The notes under the pieces were generated by a model that was not told the origin of the DNA, did not search any database, and saw only the letters and a list, made by a program, of their open reading frames with translations. A program made the position numbers and the translations under genes. A DNA stretch of 23,342 nt from an uncultured Nitrospira sp. GTDB lineage: Bacteria; Nitrospirota; Nitrospiria; Nitrospirales; UBA8639. This document shows positions 15,791-23,342 of the stretch, piece after piece; positions within the stretch are counted from its first letter, which is position 1, and every line of letters begins with the position of its first letter. Where the stretch lies: the NCBI GenBank assembly GCA_902500695.1, contig CABVRQ010000061.1, positions 1-23,342 of the forward strand, read 5' to 3'.

Positions 15791-16882
15791 TCAAGCAGAC
15801 TTCTTCCCTTTTGAAAACCAGAGGTAACAGAGTACCAAAATGCCCAACCCCAAAAAGATCCCGACCTGCCCATATGGGGTCCTGCCATTTCGAACCGACG
15901 CTACATCAGGCGGGAGGTTACTCCCGGTTAATTCCGGCATGGTGCGGAACGCTACCCCTGAAAAATCATGCGCTCCTTCAAACCTGGCGTTCGTAAAATC
16001 GACCACTGTGTGAAATTGAGCATTGGCAAATGTCACCGACTCTCGAAATTCGGTAAACCGAAAATAGATTTCCTGAACCGCCGAGGTGGCTGAAAAATCG
16101 GCAGCGCCATTAAATACCGATCCTGAAAAGCCTGTCCCACTGACAAAAGCCGATTGAGAGAAATCTGCCGCCTGCTGGAAGTCGACTTCCAAAAACTCGG
16201 CAACTCCGGTGAACTGAGCACCGGCAAAGGTGACACGATCCAAAAATCGAGCCTGGTGAAAACGGGAATGCGTCCCAAAGGTAACGTGAGAGAAATCAGC
16301 GCCTTGAGTAAATTGGGACCCAATAAAAAACCCCTCAAAATCCACGTGCGCGTTTGAAAATGTCACCGGACCCACAAACACGGTTTTAGAAAGATCAATG
16401 GATTGCTGAAAGACGGTTCCCATGAAATCTACCGGTCCCAGGAGCAGGAGGGCACCTTCGACCAGATTGGTGGCAAACACTTTTTCAAAACGAGAATGTC
16501 TGATGGACACCGCCTCTGGAATGACGCGAACCGCAGTGATCCCCTGCTCTTGCAGGCGCTGCCCCACTGCCTGGGGAATGGTGGGATATTCCGAGAGGGC
16601 CCGTTGCGGCAGAAGATCAAGCATCACCTGATCAACCACCAACACGTGGTCAAGATCAATCCGTTTACCCTGCAGAAGAGCCTCAAAGAGATCAGCCCCC
16701 TTTACGGCCAGGGCTTCCTCTTCTCCAGGCAAACAAAGTCCTTCAACATGCACCCACAAAACGTTTTCGCTTCCCGGAGGAATTGGAAGAAGACGGCAGG
16801 CCTCGGCATTGAGAGGAGACAGCCCCGGCAGGGCAAGCAGCAAGCCAAGCAGCAGACAATGATTTACGCCCCGCAATTTCAT
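15791..16882 (-). CDS. Exported, membrane-anchored pentapeptide-repeat protein
   Basis: The 363-residue product has a signal peptide (about 1-26, ending LNA), an N-terminal region with a segment like that of ligand-binding domains (about 27-140), then many imperfect A(D/N)FxxxxF-type repeats from about 150 to 315, such as GADFSHVTF, AQFTGVAEF and ARFEGAHDF. These fit the pentapeptide-repeat superfamily, which forms a right-handed quadrilateral beta-helix. A single transmembrane helix lies at 340-357, followed by KGKKSA, so the repeats would face the periplasm and the basic tail the cytoplasm. No catalytic residues are evident; a scaffolding or binding role is inferred only. The start has no strong ribosome binding site. 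It sits 106 bases upstream of scpA, on the same strand, without an obvious functional link. Confidence 0.8.
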   Translation of the reverse strand: MKLRGVNHCLLLGLLLALPGLSPLNAEACRLLPIPPGSENVLWVHVEGLCLPGEEEALAVKGADLFEALLQGKRIDLDHVLVVDQVMLDLLPQRALSEYPTIPQAVGQRLQEQGITAVRVIPEAVSIRHSRFEKVFATNLVEGALLLLGPVDFMGTVFQQSIDLSKTVFVGPVTFSNAHVDFEGFFIGSQFTQGADFSHVTFGTHSRFHQARFLDRVTFAGAQFTGVAEFLEVDFQQAADFSQSAFVSGTGFSGSVFNGAADFSATSAVQEIYFRFTEFRESVTFANAQFHTVVDFTNARFEGAHDFSGVAFRTMPELTGSNLPPDVASVRNGRTPYGQVGIFLGLGILVLCYLWFSKGKKSA

Positions 16883-17113
16883 CTATGCCCACATCACATG
16901 AGCATAATATTATGGCAAGCAGGCAGACCGACAGCCATCACCTGAGTACATACCCAAGGAGCTTGTTGAAGATAGATGATCGTCACGAGGTTTCGTCGGG
17001 TGGAGTCAAATTTTTCGATCGGTTCGGGCGAGTGGGCCTATTGAACAACCTGATCTGAGAATCCAGCTAAAATCCTGCACAATCGGAACCGTCACTCTCA
17101 CCTCGAATAGCCC

Positions 17114-17878
17114 CTAAATAGAGGGGCCGGCCTCAGTAGGTTGAGCCGTCTCTGGTTTAGCTGGCTCGGGAGCCGCGGCTTCCGCAGGTTTAGGCACCGT
17201 CACCTCCACCGGCTTTGCCTTCGCAGCCGGAGAAACGTCCTTGAGCGCTAAATAAAAATCTCGATGTTCGTATTCGGTTTTCGCTAACACCTGATCGACT
17301 TCTTGAACCGTCTTGGGCGGAGGCACCACCACCTTTTCCCCTTCCCGCCAATTGGCTGGCGTCGCACAGGCAAACCGGTCAGTCGTTTGCAGGGCTGTGA
17401 CCAACCGAAGAATTTCATCCACATTACGGCCCGCATTGAGTGGGTAATACAGCAACGCCCGAATCACCCGTTTCGGGTCAATAATAAACACCGCACGCAC
17501 CGTCGCGGTCGAGCTCGCGTTGGCATGAATCATTCCGTACAGTCTGGCGACACGCATATCAGCGTCGGCAATCATGGGAAACGAAATAGTGGCACCCATT
17601 TTATCGTGAATATTGCGCAGCCAGGCTAAATGGGCATGAATGCTATCTACACTCAACCCAATGAGCTTTACCCCCCGCTGACGAAATTGCTCATTGAGTT
17701 GACCAAAAGCTATCAATTCCGTCGTACATACCGGAGTAAAATCCGCCGGGTGAGAAAACAGTACCACCCAATGCTGCTCCTGCCATACGCTAAAATTAAA
17801 ATCGGTCTGTTGCGTCGTCACCGCGGAAAAGTCCGGTGCATGATCTCCTATGCGAGGCAACCCTCCTTCTTCCGACAT
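17114..17878 (-). CDS. Peroxiredoxin, Prx6-like, with Ala/Pro-rich tail
   Basis: This thiol peroxidase reduces hydrogen peroxide and organic peroxides. The start at 17878 follows AAGGAGGA by about 5 bases; the product is 254 residues and looks cytoplasmic. The peroxidatic Cys is Cys51 in HPADFTPVCTTE, with Thr48 and Arg127 completing the usual site. The C-terminal domain with Cys171 in CATPANW and the VVVPPP segment marks the Prx6-like group; in archaeal relatives an equivalent Cys acts in the redox cycle. Residues 216-254 are an Ala/Pro/Glu/Lys-rich extension not found in the typical protein of about 215-220 residues. It is flanked by the bipolar protein upstream (159 bases) and the pentapeptide protein downstream (231 bases), so it is probably its own unit. 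Confidence 0.93.
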   Translation of the reverse strand: MSEEGGLPRIGDHAPDFSAVTTQQTDFNFSVWQEQHWVVLFSHPADFTPVCTTELIAFGQLNEQFRQRGVKLIGLSVDSIHAHLAWLRNIHDKMGATISFPMIADADMRVARLYGMIHANASSTATVRAVFIIDPKRVIRALLYYPLNAGRNVDEILRLVTALQTTDRFACATPANWREGEKVVVPPPKTVQEVDQVLAKTEYEHRDFYLALKDVSPAAKAKPVEVTVPKPAEAAAPEPAKPETAQPTEAGPSI

Positions 17879-18037
17879 GAATCCTCCTTCAGTTGGCAAT
17901 ACTAAAACCCTCCGGCTCCGCTTCAAGCGAATGGAGAAATACCGGCCTATTGATGAAACCGGCAATACGAACAACACGATCGAGAGGGCCGAGAGAGAAC
18001 CCTTGGCCCAACCTGGACCCATAATAGGCCAGAAGGT

Positions 18038-18877
18038 CTACCAGGAGCGAGGAATTTCTTCTTCATCATCCTCATGATTAGATTCGGTGTCCCGAAAAAA
18101 CTTATCGGTGCCCAATTCTTCTGATAAGTCTTCCGTCAGGTCCAAATCCTCATCGGCCTCATCTGTGGAGTCCTCGGAGAACTCATCATCATCAAAATCG
18201 TCCGCAAGATCATCTACATCAAGGGTATCGGCGCCATCCTCGAGTTCAGTGGTCAATGAATCCAGGGTGATATCGCCATCGGTTTCCACTTCAATATCCA
18301 ATTCTGAATCAATGTCATCCGGTAGAGACGCATCCCCAACGTCCGAATCAGTGTCCTGTCTAAGAGTTTCCCCCTCATCAGCATCAACGGGGAAAGCATT
18401 TTTTCTTTTTTTGGCGTCAGGGCCTTTCACCGCAGTTGATTCTTTTTTAGGTCTTCCTGGGCTTTTTTTGGCCTCAGGTAGCGACGGCTTCGCCCCCGTT
18501 TCCTTGGTGGGAGCAGACTTGGTACGATTTGCCCCGGTTTTGGCCGCCGTTGTCGTTTTTGAAACATTGTCAGATGTAGTCAACTTTTTCTCTTTCCCTT
18601 TCACCACCTTTTTCGGCGTCGCTTTGGATCGTGGTTGAGCTTGAGCCACGGCTTTGGGAGTTCCCTTCATTCCAGCCTTGGCAGTTCCCTTGGCCCGAGC
18701 CTTGGAGCCGACCTTCGTATTCTTGGACTTCGCTTTGATAGACGGTGATCGTTGAGGCTTCACAGGCTTCTTTGGTTTGGCTTTCGTCTTCGGCTTAGCT
18801 TTTGCTTGAGTCGGTCGCTTTCCCGTAGGCTTCTGTTTGGGCTTGGCCTTGGACTTGGGCTTAGCCTTAGCAGCCAT
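18038..18877 (-). CDS. Bipolar Lys/Ala/Pro-rich and Asp/Glu-rich protein, histone H1-like N-terminus
   Basis: The 279-residue product is of low complexity throughout. Residues 1-160 are rich in Lys, Ala, Pro and Ser/Thr in KAKPK-type repeats like histone H1 tails, and include SPGRPKK at 139-145, an AT-hook core. Residues 165-279 are strongly acidic (Asp/Glu/Ser), ending DDEEEIPRSW. No folded domain is recognised. Binding of DNA by the basic half is inferred; the acidic half could mask it or recruit partners, as in HMG proteins. GGAGGG lies about 6 bases upstream of the ATG at 18877, which supports this strand over the Ser-rich antisense frame. The gene is divergent from the nucleotidyltransferase gene (180 bases between) and precedes a same-strand run that includes scpA and scpB. 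A disordered sigma-factor-like or ribosome-associated protein is an alternative. Confidence 0.7.
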   Translation of the reverse strand: MAAKAKPKSKAKPKQKPTGKRPTQAKAKPKTKAKPKKPVKPQRSPSIKAKSKNTKVGSKARAKGTAKAGMKGTPKAVAQAQPRSKATPKKVVKGKEKKLTTSDNVSKTTTAAKTGANRTKSAPTKETGAKPSLPEAKKSPGRPKKESTAVKGPDAKKRKNAFPVDADEGETLRQDTDSDVGDASLPDDIDSELDIEVETDGDITLDSLTTELEDGADTLDVDDLADDFDDDEFSEDSTDEADEDLDLTEDLSEELGTDKFFRDTESNHEDDEEEIPRSW

Positions 18878-19057
18878 GTGTCACCCTCCTGATTTATGTG
18901 ATCGACCAATGATCCATCTGGGATGGATCGCCTCCTGAGTTGCCCCCATCTAACATGGAGGGACCCTCTCAAGCAACTGAATATTTCCAATAAGGAAATT
19001 CTTCGCCTTTTCAAGGAACTTCCGGTCATTCAGGATCCCTGTTAGAATCCGACTTCC

Positions 19058-21796
19058 ATGGAAATTATTACCACGCATCTTGAGGCGGATTTTGATGGCC
19101 TCGCCTCAATGGTGGCTGCTAAAAAGCTCTACCCGAAGGCACACCTCGTCCTCCCCGCAGGAGCCCAATCCCGCGAGCGGGCCTTTCTCGCAGAACACCC
19201 CCTTTCCTTCACGGCACTCTCAAGTTTGAATATTACGGATATCACCCGCCTGATCTTAGTTGATGCCCAGCATCAGGACCGGTTAGGACCGCTCGAAAAA
19301 GCTCTTGAAAATCAACATATTTCAGTTCATATTTATGATCATCACCCTATAGAGACCACCAATCCCCTGCTCCCACGGGCAGACTATTGCAAAGTGGATT
19401 CAGTGGGGGCCACCATCACACTCCTCTGCGAAGAACTTCAAGCCAGAGGACTCACATGGACACCCGAGGAAGCAACATTCTTCGCCATTGCCCTGTATGA
19501 GGAGACCGGTCAATTTGTCTACCGGAATACCACCCCCCGTGATTTCCAGATCGGCGCGGTCCTTGTGCAAACAGGAGCCGATTTAAATCAGGTCACGAAG
19601 TACATCGCGCGGCACTGGACGCCCCCGCAACTGGAATTATTCCATGCGCTGTTGCAATCGGCGCAAACACTGAACCTCGGGCATCGAAGGATTCTGCTCA
19701 TCACCCTCACCTGGCCGGACTATGTCCAGGACATGGCGCCGATTGTTCAACAACTAGCGCAATTACATGGAGCCGATGCCATCATCGCGGCTGTCGCCAT
19801 GGAGGGCAAAGTCCAGGTGATTGGACGAAGCCGCCATCCCGACATGGATATGAATCAAATCACTCAGGCATTTGGTGGCGGCGGACACACCATGGCCGCC
19901 GCCGCCAGCATTAAGAAACTCACCATCGTCGAGGTGGAACAGAAAATCCGCACCCTTTTGGAGGAACAAGCCAGAACCTGGCTTCCCATCAAGCGGCTCA
20001 TGACAACACCCGTCAGAACGGTTGACCTCAACACCACGATCAAACAGACCGAACGCCTCATGACGCAATACGAAGTCAACGCCCTCCCGGTGGTGAATGC
20101 CAAAGGCGGCTTCATGGGGCTCGCCACAAGGGAATCCGTGCAAAAAGCCCTCTATCACAAACTGGCCACCCACCCCATTGATCACATCATGTCAAGAGAT
20201 ATCTTTCTGGCCACACCCGCCACGCCGTTTGACGAGGTCGAACAGCAAATGATCGAGCGAAATCAGCGGGTCGTGCCGGTATTAGATCAAGACCAGGTCG
20301 TTGGTATTTTCAGCCGGACCGATTTGCTTCGGGCTATGCACCAGGCGCTCCCGCCTCAGGAAGGCGACGTTGAGCCATTTGCCGGAGCGGCCCCTTCAGC
20401 CACCGCACCCCCCGCGCCAACCCTGAGAACCTCAAATCTTCACAAACAATTGGCAACCCGTTTACCCCCGCCCCTTCAGGCCCTGCTCCAGACCATCGAG
20501 AAGGTCGCCGACACGCAGGAGGTTGCGGCTTTTCTGGTCGGCGGATTCGTCCGGGATTTCCTTATGAACATTCCCAATTTCGATCTGGACGTGGTCATCG
20601 AAGGTGACGGCATCCGATTCGGCAAAGCCTTAGCGCAAGAGCTCAAAGCGGAATGGACCATTCATGAACGATTTGGCACCGTCTCGATCGCGCTCCCCAA
20701 GACGCTCAACATTCCCCACATGCATCATCTGGACATTGCCACCGCCCGAACAGAATATTATGAATACCCCACCGCGCTGCCGACCGTGGAACGCAGTTCT
20801 ATTAAAAAAGATCTCTACCGGCGCGATTTCACCATCAATGCCCTGGCCATTCGCTTAAACGGCACACCCGGCGAACTGCTGGACTTTTTCGGGGGCCGCC
20901 GGGACATCAAGGATAGAATCGTTCGCGTCCTTCACAGCCTCAGCTTCGTGGAAGATCCCACCAGGGTCTTTCGAGCCATTCGCTTCGAACAGCGGTTTGG
21001 TTTCCAGATCAGTAAGGAAACTCAGCATTTCATTCAACAGGCCCAAACCATGGAACTGTTTCACCGGCTCTCCGGCACACGATTGGGGAATGAACTGATC
21101 CATATATTGGAAGAACCCGAGCCGGCTAAAGGCATTCAGCGATTGAGTCAATTTAAACTCTTCCCATTCATTCATCCCAAGCTGCATTGGAAAGAACCGG
21201 CTCCAACGCTATTTGCATCCGGCGAAAAAATCCTGGCCTGGCATGAGGTGGAAAGCGCCAAACCAGATACCGAGCGATGGCTGCTCTATGCCCTGGCCTG
21301 GTTCGAATCGTTGGGCAACACCGAGTTAGTCAAAACCTGGAAACGATTAGGATTCCCGCAACGAACCACAGCAACCGTCGGAGAGTTCTTACAGGCCCAG
21401 TCTACGTTGATAAGAACCCTCAACAGAAAACACCTGGCTCCGTCCGAAATCTACGACCTCCTTAAGCCATGGCCGAAGGAAGTCGTGCTGTTTCTCATGG
21501 CCAAGGCGCAAAGCAAGCCGACGATTCATGCGGCCATGGAACGGATTCGGGACTATCTCACCACGTTTCAACATGTCGTCATCACCGTAACGGGTCACGA
21601 CCTGGAAGACATGGGCCTTCCCAAAGGTCCGGCCTATCGGCGGGTGCTCGATCGCATCTTCAAAGCCAAGCTGGATAGCCTGGTGGTCACACAGGAAGAT
21701 GAATATCGACTCGCCAAAACATTTATCCAACAAGAAACTGCATCAGGAAGCCATTCCAAATCCCCTTCCGTTGTTAGGAAAGGCAGCGGGAGGTAG
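19058..21796 (+). CDS. DHH phosphoesterase-CBS-tRNA nucleotidyltransferase fusion
   Basis: The 912-residue protein joins three modules. A DHH/DHHA1 phosphoesterase spans about 1-305, with HLEADFDG, LVDAQ, YDHHP (DHH at 94-96) and GGGGH at 273-277. Two CBS domains span about 313-430 and may bind adenine nucleotides. A class II tRNA nucleotidyltransferase/poly(A) polymerase follows from about 465, with GG..RD (495-500), catalytic Asp509 and Asp511 in DLD, RRDFTINALAI (588-598) and EDPTRVFRAIRF (632-643). Such fusions are known in Aquifex, Thermotoga and related bacteria, where some act as A-adding enzymes at tRNA 3' ends; whether this one adds CCA or only A cannot be decided here. All metal-binding residues look intact. 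The Ala/Pro-rich linker at 440-455 separates the CBS and transferase parts. The ATG at 19058 has a weak ribosome binding site. Confidence 0.93.
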   Translation: MEIITTHLEADFDGLASMVAAKKLYPKAHLVLPAGAQSRERAFLAEHPLSFTALSSLNITDITRLILVDAQHQDRLGPLEKALENQHISVHIYDHHPIETTNPLLPRADYCKVDSVGATITLLCEELQARGLTWTPEEATFFAIALYEETGQFVYRNTTPRDFQIGAVLVQTGADLNQVTKYIARHWTPPQLELFHALLQSAQTLNLGHRRILLITLTWPDYVQDMAPIVQQLAQLHGADAIIAAVAMEGKVQVIGRSRHPDMDMNQITQAFGGGGHTMAAAASIKKLTIVEVEQKIRTLLEEQARTWLPIKRLMTTPVRTVDLNTTIKQTERLMTQYEVNALPVVNAKGGFMGLATRESVQKALYHKLATHPIDHIMSRDIFLATPATPFDEVEQQMIERNQRVVPVLDQDQVVGIFSRTDLLRAMHQALPPQEGDVEPFAGAAPSATAPPAPTLRTSNLHKQLATRLPPPLQALLQTIEKVADTQEVAAFLVGGFVRDFLMNIPNFDLDVVIEGDGIRFGKALAQELKAEWTIHERFGTVSIALPKTLNIPHMHHLDIATARTEYYEYPTALPTVERSSIKKDLYRRDFTINALAIRLNGTPGELLDFFGGRRDIKDRIVRVLHSLSFVEDPTRVFRAIRFEQRFGFQISKETQHFIQQAQTMELFHRLSGTRLGNELIHILEEPEPAKGIQRLSQFKLFPFIHPKLHWKEPAPTLFASGEKILAWHEVESAKPDTERWLLYALAWFESLGNTELVKTWKRLGFPQRTTATVGEFLQAQSTLIRTLNRKHLAPSEIYDLLKPWPKEVVLFLMAKAQSKPTIHAAMERIRDYLTTFQHVVITVTGHDLEDMGLPKGPAYRRVLDRIFKAKLDSLVVTQEDEYRLAKTFIQQETASGSHSKSPSVVRKGSGR

Positions 21797-21838
21797 CCTT
21801 CCCGTTGGCTCCCCCGGCAAGCGTTTTCATCCCTCCCC

Positions 21839-23329
21839 ATGCACCAGCTTTCAACGTCCACCACACCGTCTCGAATCCGCTGGCGAATTCTTCTTCTGCT
21901 CCTCTTCATCAGCATCATCACCTACATCGACCGGGTGAATATTTCTGTCGCAGCCCGCCAAATGATGCCGGCACTCGGACTCACCGATCTGCAAATGGGC
22001 CAAATCTTTTCGGCCTTTGTCTTTGGCTACGCCCTCTTTCAAATCCCCGGCGGATGGCTGGGAGATCGATGGGGACCACGCCGGGTGTTGACCTTCGCGG
22101 TCATCTGGTGGTCGATTTTCACCGCGCTGACGGCTGTCGCTCCCACGCTCCCACTAGCCAGTTTGATCGGGATCATGGGTTCGCTCATGGTCGTGCGATT
22201 CCTCATCGGCATCGGCGAAGCCGCCGCGCTGCCAAATTTCAATCGGGCTGTTGCGAACTGGCATCCCCCGAATGAACGGGGCTTAGGCATTGGCATCACC
22301 ATCGGCGGGATAGGCGTGGGCTCGGCCCTCACGCCTCCGATCACCGCCTGGATCATGGTCAATTATGGCTGGCAAACGGCCTTCTATGTCGCAGGCGGAT
22401 TGGGTATTGGCATCGCACTTTTGTGGTACTGGTACGCAACCGATCATCCCCGGCAACATCCACATGTCAACAACGCCGAAGCCGAACTCATCGAAGGATC
22501 GGAATCCCTACCCTCCTCTCCTGCTCCCTTGGAAGGACGATCCGGCAAAGCCTGGGGAAAGGTCCATGATGTCTTCACCGAATTTGAAACACGGGAAGGA
22601 CTGGCTCCAGCTTCAGAGGTAAAAGGCAACGGGACCGGCGGGAAGAAAGACACCTCCTCCTCCATCTCCACACGGAAAGGAAGGAAAAGCGAACCAGCAT
22701 CCACTCCGAAATCGAAGACTCCCACCGTTCCCTGGAAAGCCATCCTCACTACCCCGACGGTCTGGTGGCTCACGCTCAGCTACACCTGTCTCGGGTACGT
22801 GGCTTATGTCTATATGTCCTGGTTCTATCTCTACCTCGTCAACGTGAGAGGCTTTGCCATTCTCCAAGGCGCCTTCTTCGCTTCGGCGCCGTTCATCGCC
22901 ATGGCCATCTTCTGCCCGTTAGGAGGATGGGTCACGGATCGTCTCACCGAAAAATACGGGGTCAATCGTGGGCGTGCGAGCGTAGGAGGAGCAGGGATGA
23001 TCCTGGCGGCACTCTCCATCATCATCGGCGCCAATATCGAAGCGCCCTATGTCGCGATCGGCTTCCTCTCCCTTGGCGCAGGGTGGCTCTACTTCACCGT
23101 TGGGCCGTTCTGGTCATCCACCACGGACTTATCCAAACCCTATGCAGGGACACTCTCAGGCCTCATGAACACCGGCGCCAACCTGGGCGGAACCCTCTCG
23201 CCAACATTGACGCCCTGGCTGGCGGACACTTTCGGCTGGTCGGTCTCGCTCGGCATCGCCGCCGGGATAGCGCTTATCGGCGGATTGTGCTGGACCCGCA
23301 TTCGACCAGAATTAGGATTAAAATCCTAA
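21839..23329 (+). CDS. Major facilitator superfamily transporter, anion:cation symporter-like
   Basis: The 496-residue product is a secondary transporter of the MFS with about 12 transmembrane helices in two bundles. Helix 1 carries ITYIDRVNISVA and the helix 2-3 loop GDRWGPRR (75-82), as in the anion:cation symporter family that moves sugar acids, phthalate or similar organic anions. The substrate is not decided. The central loop after helix 6 has an extra low-complexity segment of about 76 residues (221-296) between AELIEG and VPWKAIL, where relatives have a much shorter loop. The ATG at 21839 has no clear ribosome binding site. It begins 42 bases after the nucleotidyltransferase stop and may depend on the same transcript. 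The TAA is at 23327-23329, so the gene is complete. Confidence 0.9.
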   Translation: MHQLSTSTTPSRIRWRILLLLLFISIITYIDRVNISVAARQMMPALGLTDLQMGQIFSAFVFGYALFQIPGGWLGDRWGPRRVLTFAVIWWSIFTALTAVAPTLPLASLIGIMGSLMVVRFLIGIGEAAALPNFNRAVANWHPPNERGLGIGITIGGIGVGSALTPPITAWIMVNYGWQTAFYVAGGLGIGIALLWYWYATDHPRQHPHVNNAEAELIEGSESLPSSPAPLEGRSGKAWGKVHDVFTEFETREGLAPASEVKGNGTGGKKDTSSSISTRKGRKSEPASTPKSKTPTVPWKAILTTPTVWWLTLSYTCLGYVAYVYMSWFYLYLVNVRGFAILQGAFFASAPFIAMAIFCPLGGWVTDRLTEKYGVNRGRASVGGAGMILAALSIIIGANIEAPYVAIGFLSLGAGWLYFTVGPFWSSTTDLSKPYAGTLSGLMNTGANLGGTLSPTLTPWLADTFGWSVSLGIAAGIALIGGLCWTRIRPELGLKS

Positions 23330-23342
23330 TACGAGCCAGGCC

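Noticed and set aside
18087..18638. Ser-rich 183-residue plus-strand frame
   Set aside because: It is antisense to the Asp/Glu and Lys-rich gene, whose minus-strand frame has a strong ribosome binding site. Ser-rich shadows are expected opposite such codons.
22499..22726. Idea that the transporter insert is an insertion sequence
   Set aside because: It is too short, has no terminal inverted repeats or target duplication that I can see, and keeps the frame.

Overview
The window reads like a chromosomal segment of a Nitrospira-like bacterium (phylum Nitrospirota). This is an inference from gene content recognised from memory: a cytochrome P460-like haem protein, a small CxxC/CxxC protein ending its zinc-knuckle in CGEVIDPVIL, DUF4197 and DUF3565 genes, an FAD/Fe-S GlcD-GlcF-type fusion, and a long DHH-CBS-tRNA nucleotidyltransferase fusion. 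No database was searched. No rRNA, tRNA, CRISPR array, insertion sequence or phage gene was seen.

Layout. Positions 1-4700 are all on the minus strand: ftsH, tryptophanase (tnaA), a P460-like cytochrome, then a decayed C-terminal copy of the same tryptophanase (about 91-350). rmuC is divergent from ftsH (4922-6376) and ends 11 bases from a convergent bestrophin-like channel gene. From about 6.4 to 10.7 kb the DNA is visibly more AT-rich and looks accessory: a frameshifted transglutaminase-like pseudogene, a secreted protein of unknown role, a small zinc-ribbon protein with its own promoter and terminator, an exported DUF4197 protein and a DUF3565 protein. From 10.7 to 18.9 kb seven genes lie on the minus strand with gaps of about 100-230 bases: a bipolar basic/acidic DNA-binding-like protein, a peroxiredoxin, a pentapeptide-repeat membrane-anchored protein, scpA, scpB, the FAD/Fe-S dehydrogenase fusion, and a MoaD/ThiS-fold protein with no C-terminal diglycine. 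The window ends with two plus-strand genes, the DHH-CBS-nucleotidyltransferase and a major facilitator transporter with an unusually long central loop.

How the genes relate. ScpA and ScpB are the two non-SMC subunits of one condensin complex, and the bipolar protein upstream may also act on the nucleoid. FtsH (membrane proteolysis), RmuC (DNA rearrangement control) and the tRNA 3'-end enzyme are housekeeping. The peroxiredoxin, dehydrogenase, P460-like cytochrome and tryptophanase are metabolic or redox functions with no evident common pathway.

No clear new multi-gene system is evident. The most interesting points are the tryptophanase relic beside its intact parent, the diglycine-free MoaD-like protein next to the dehydrogenase, the bipolar AT-hook-like protein, the in-frame insert in the transporter, a 27-codon ORF wedged between scpA and scpB, and the transglutaminase pseudogene broken next to its catalytic Asp codon.
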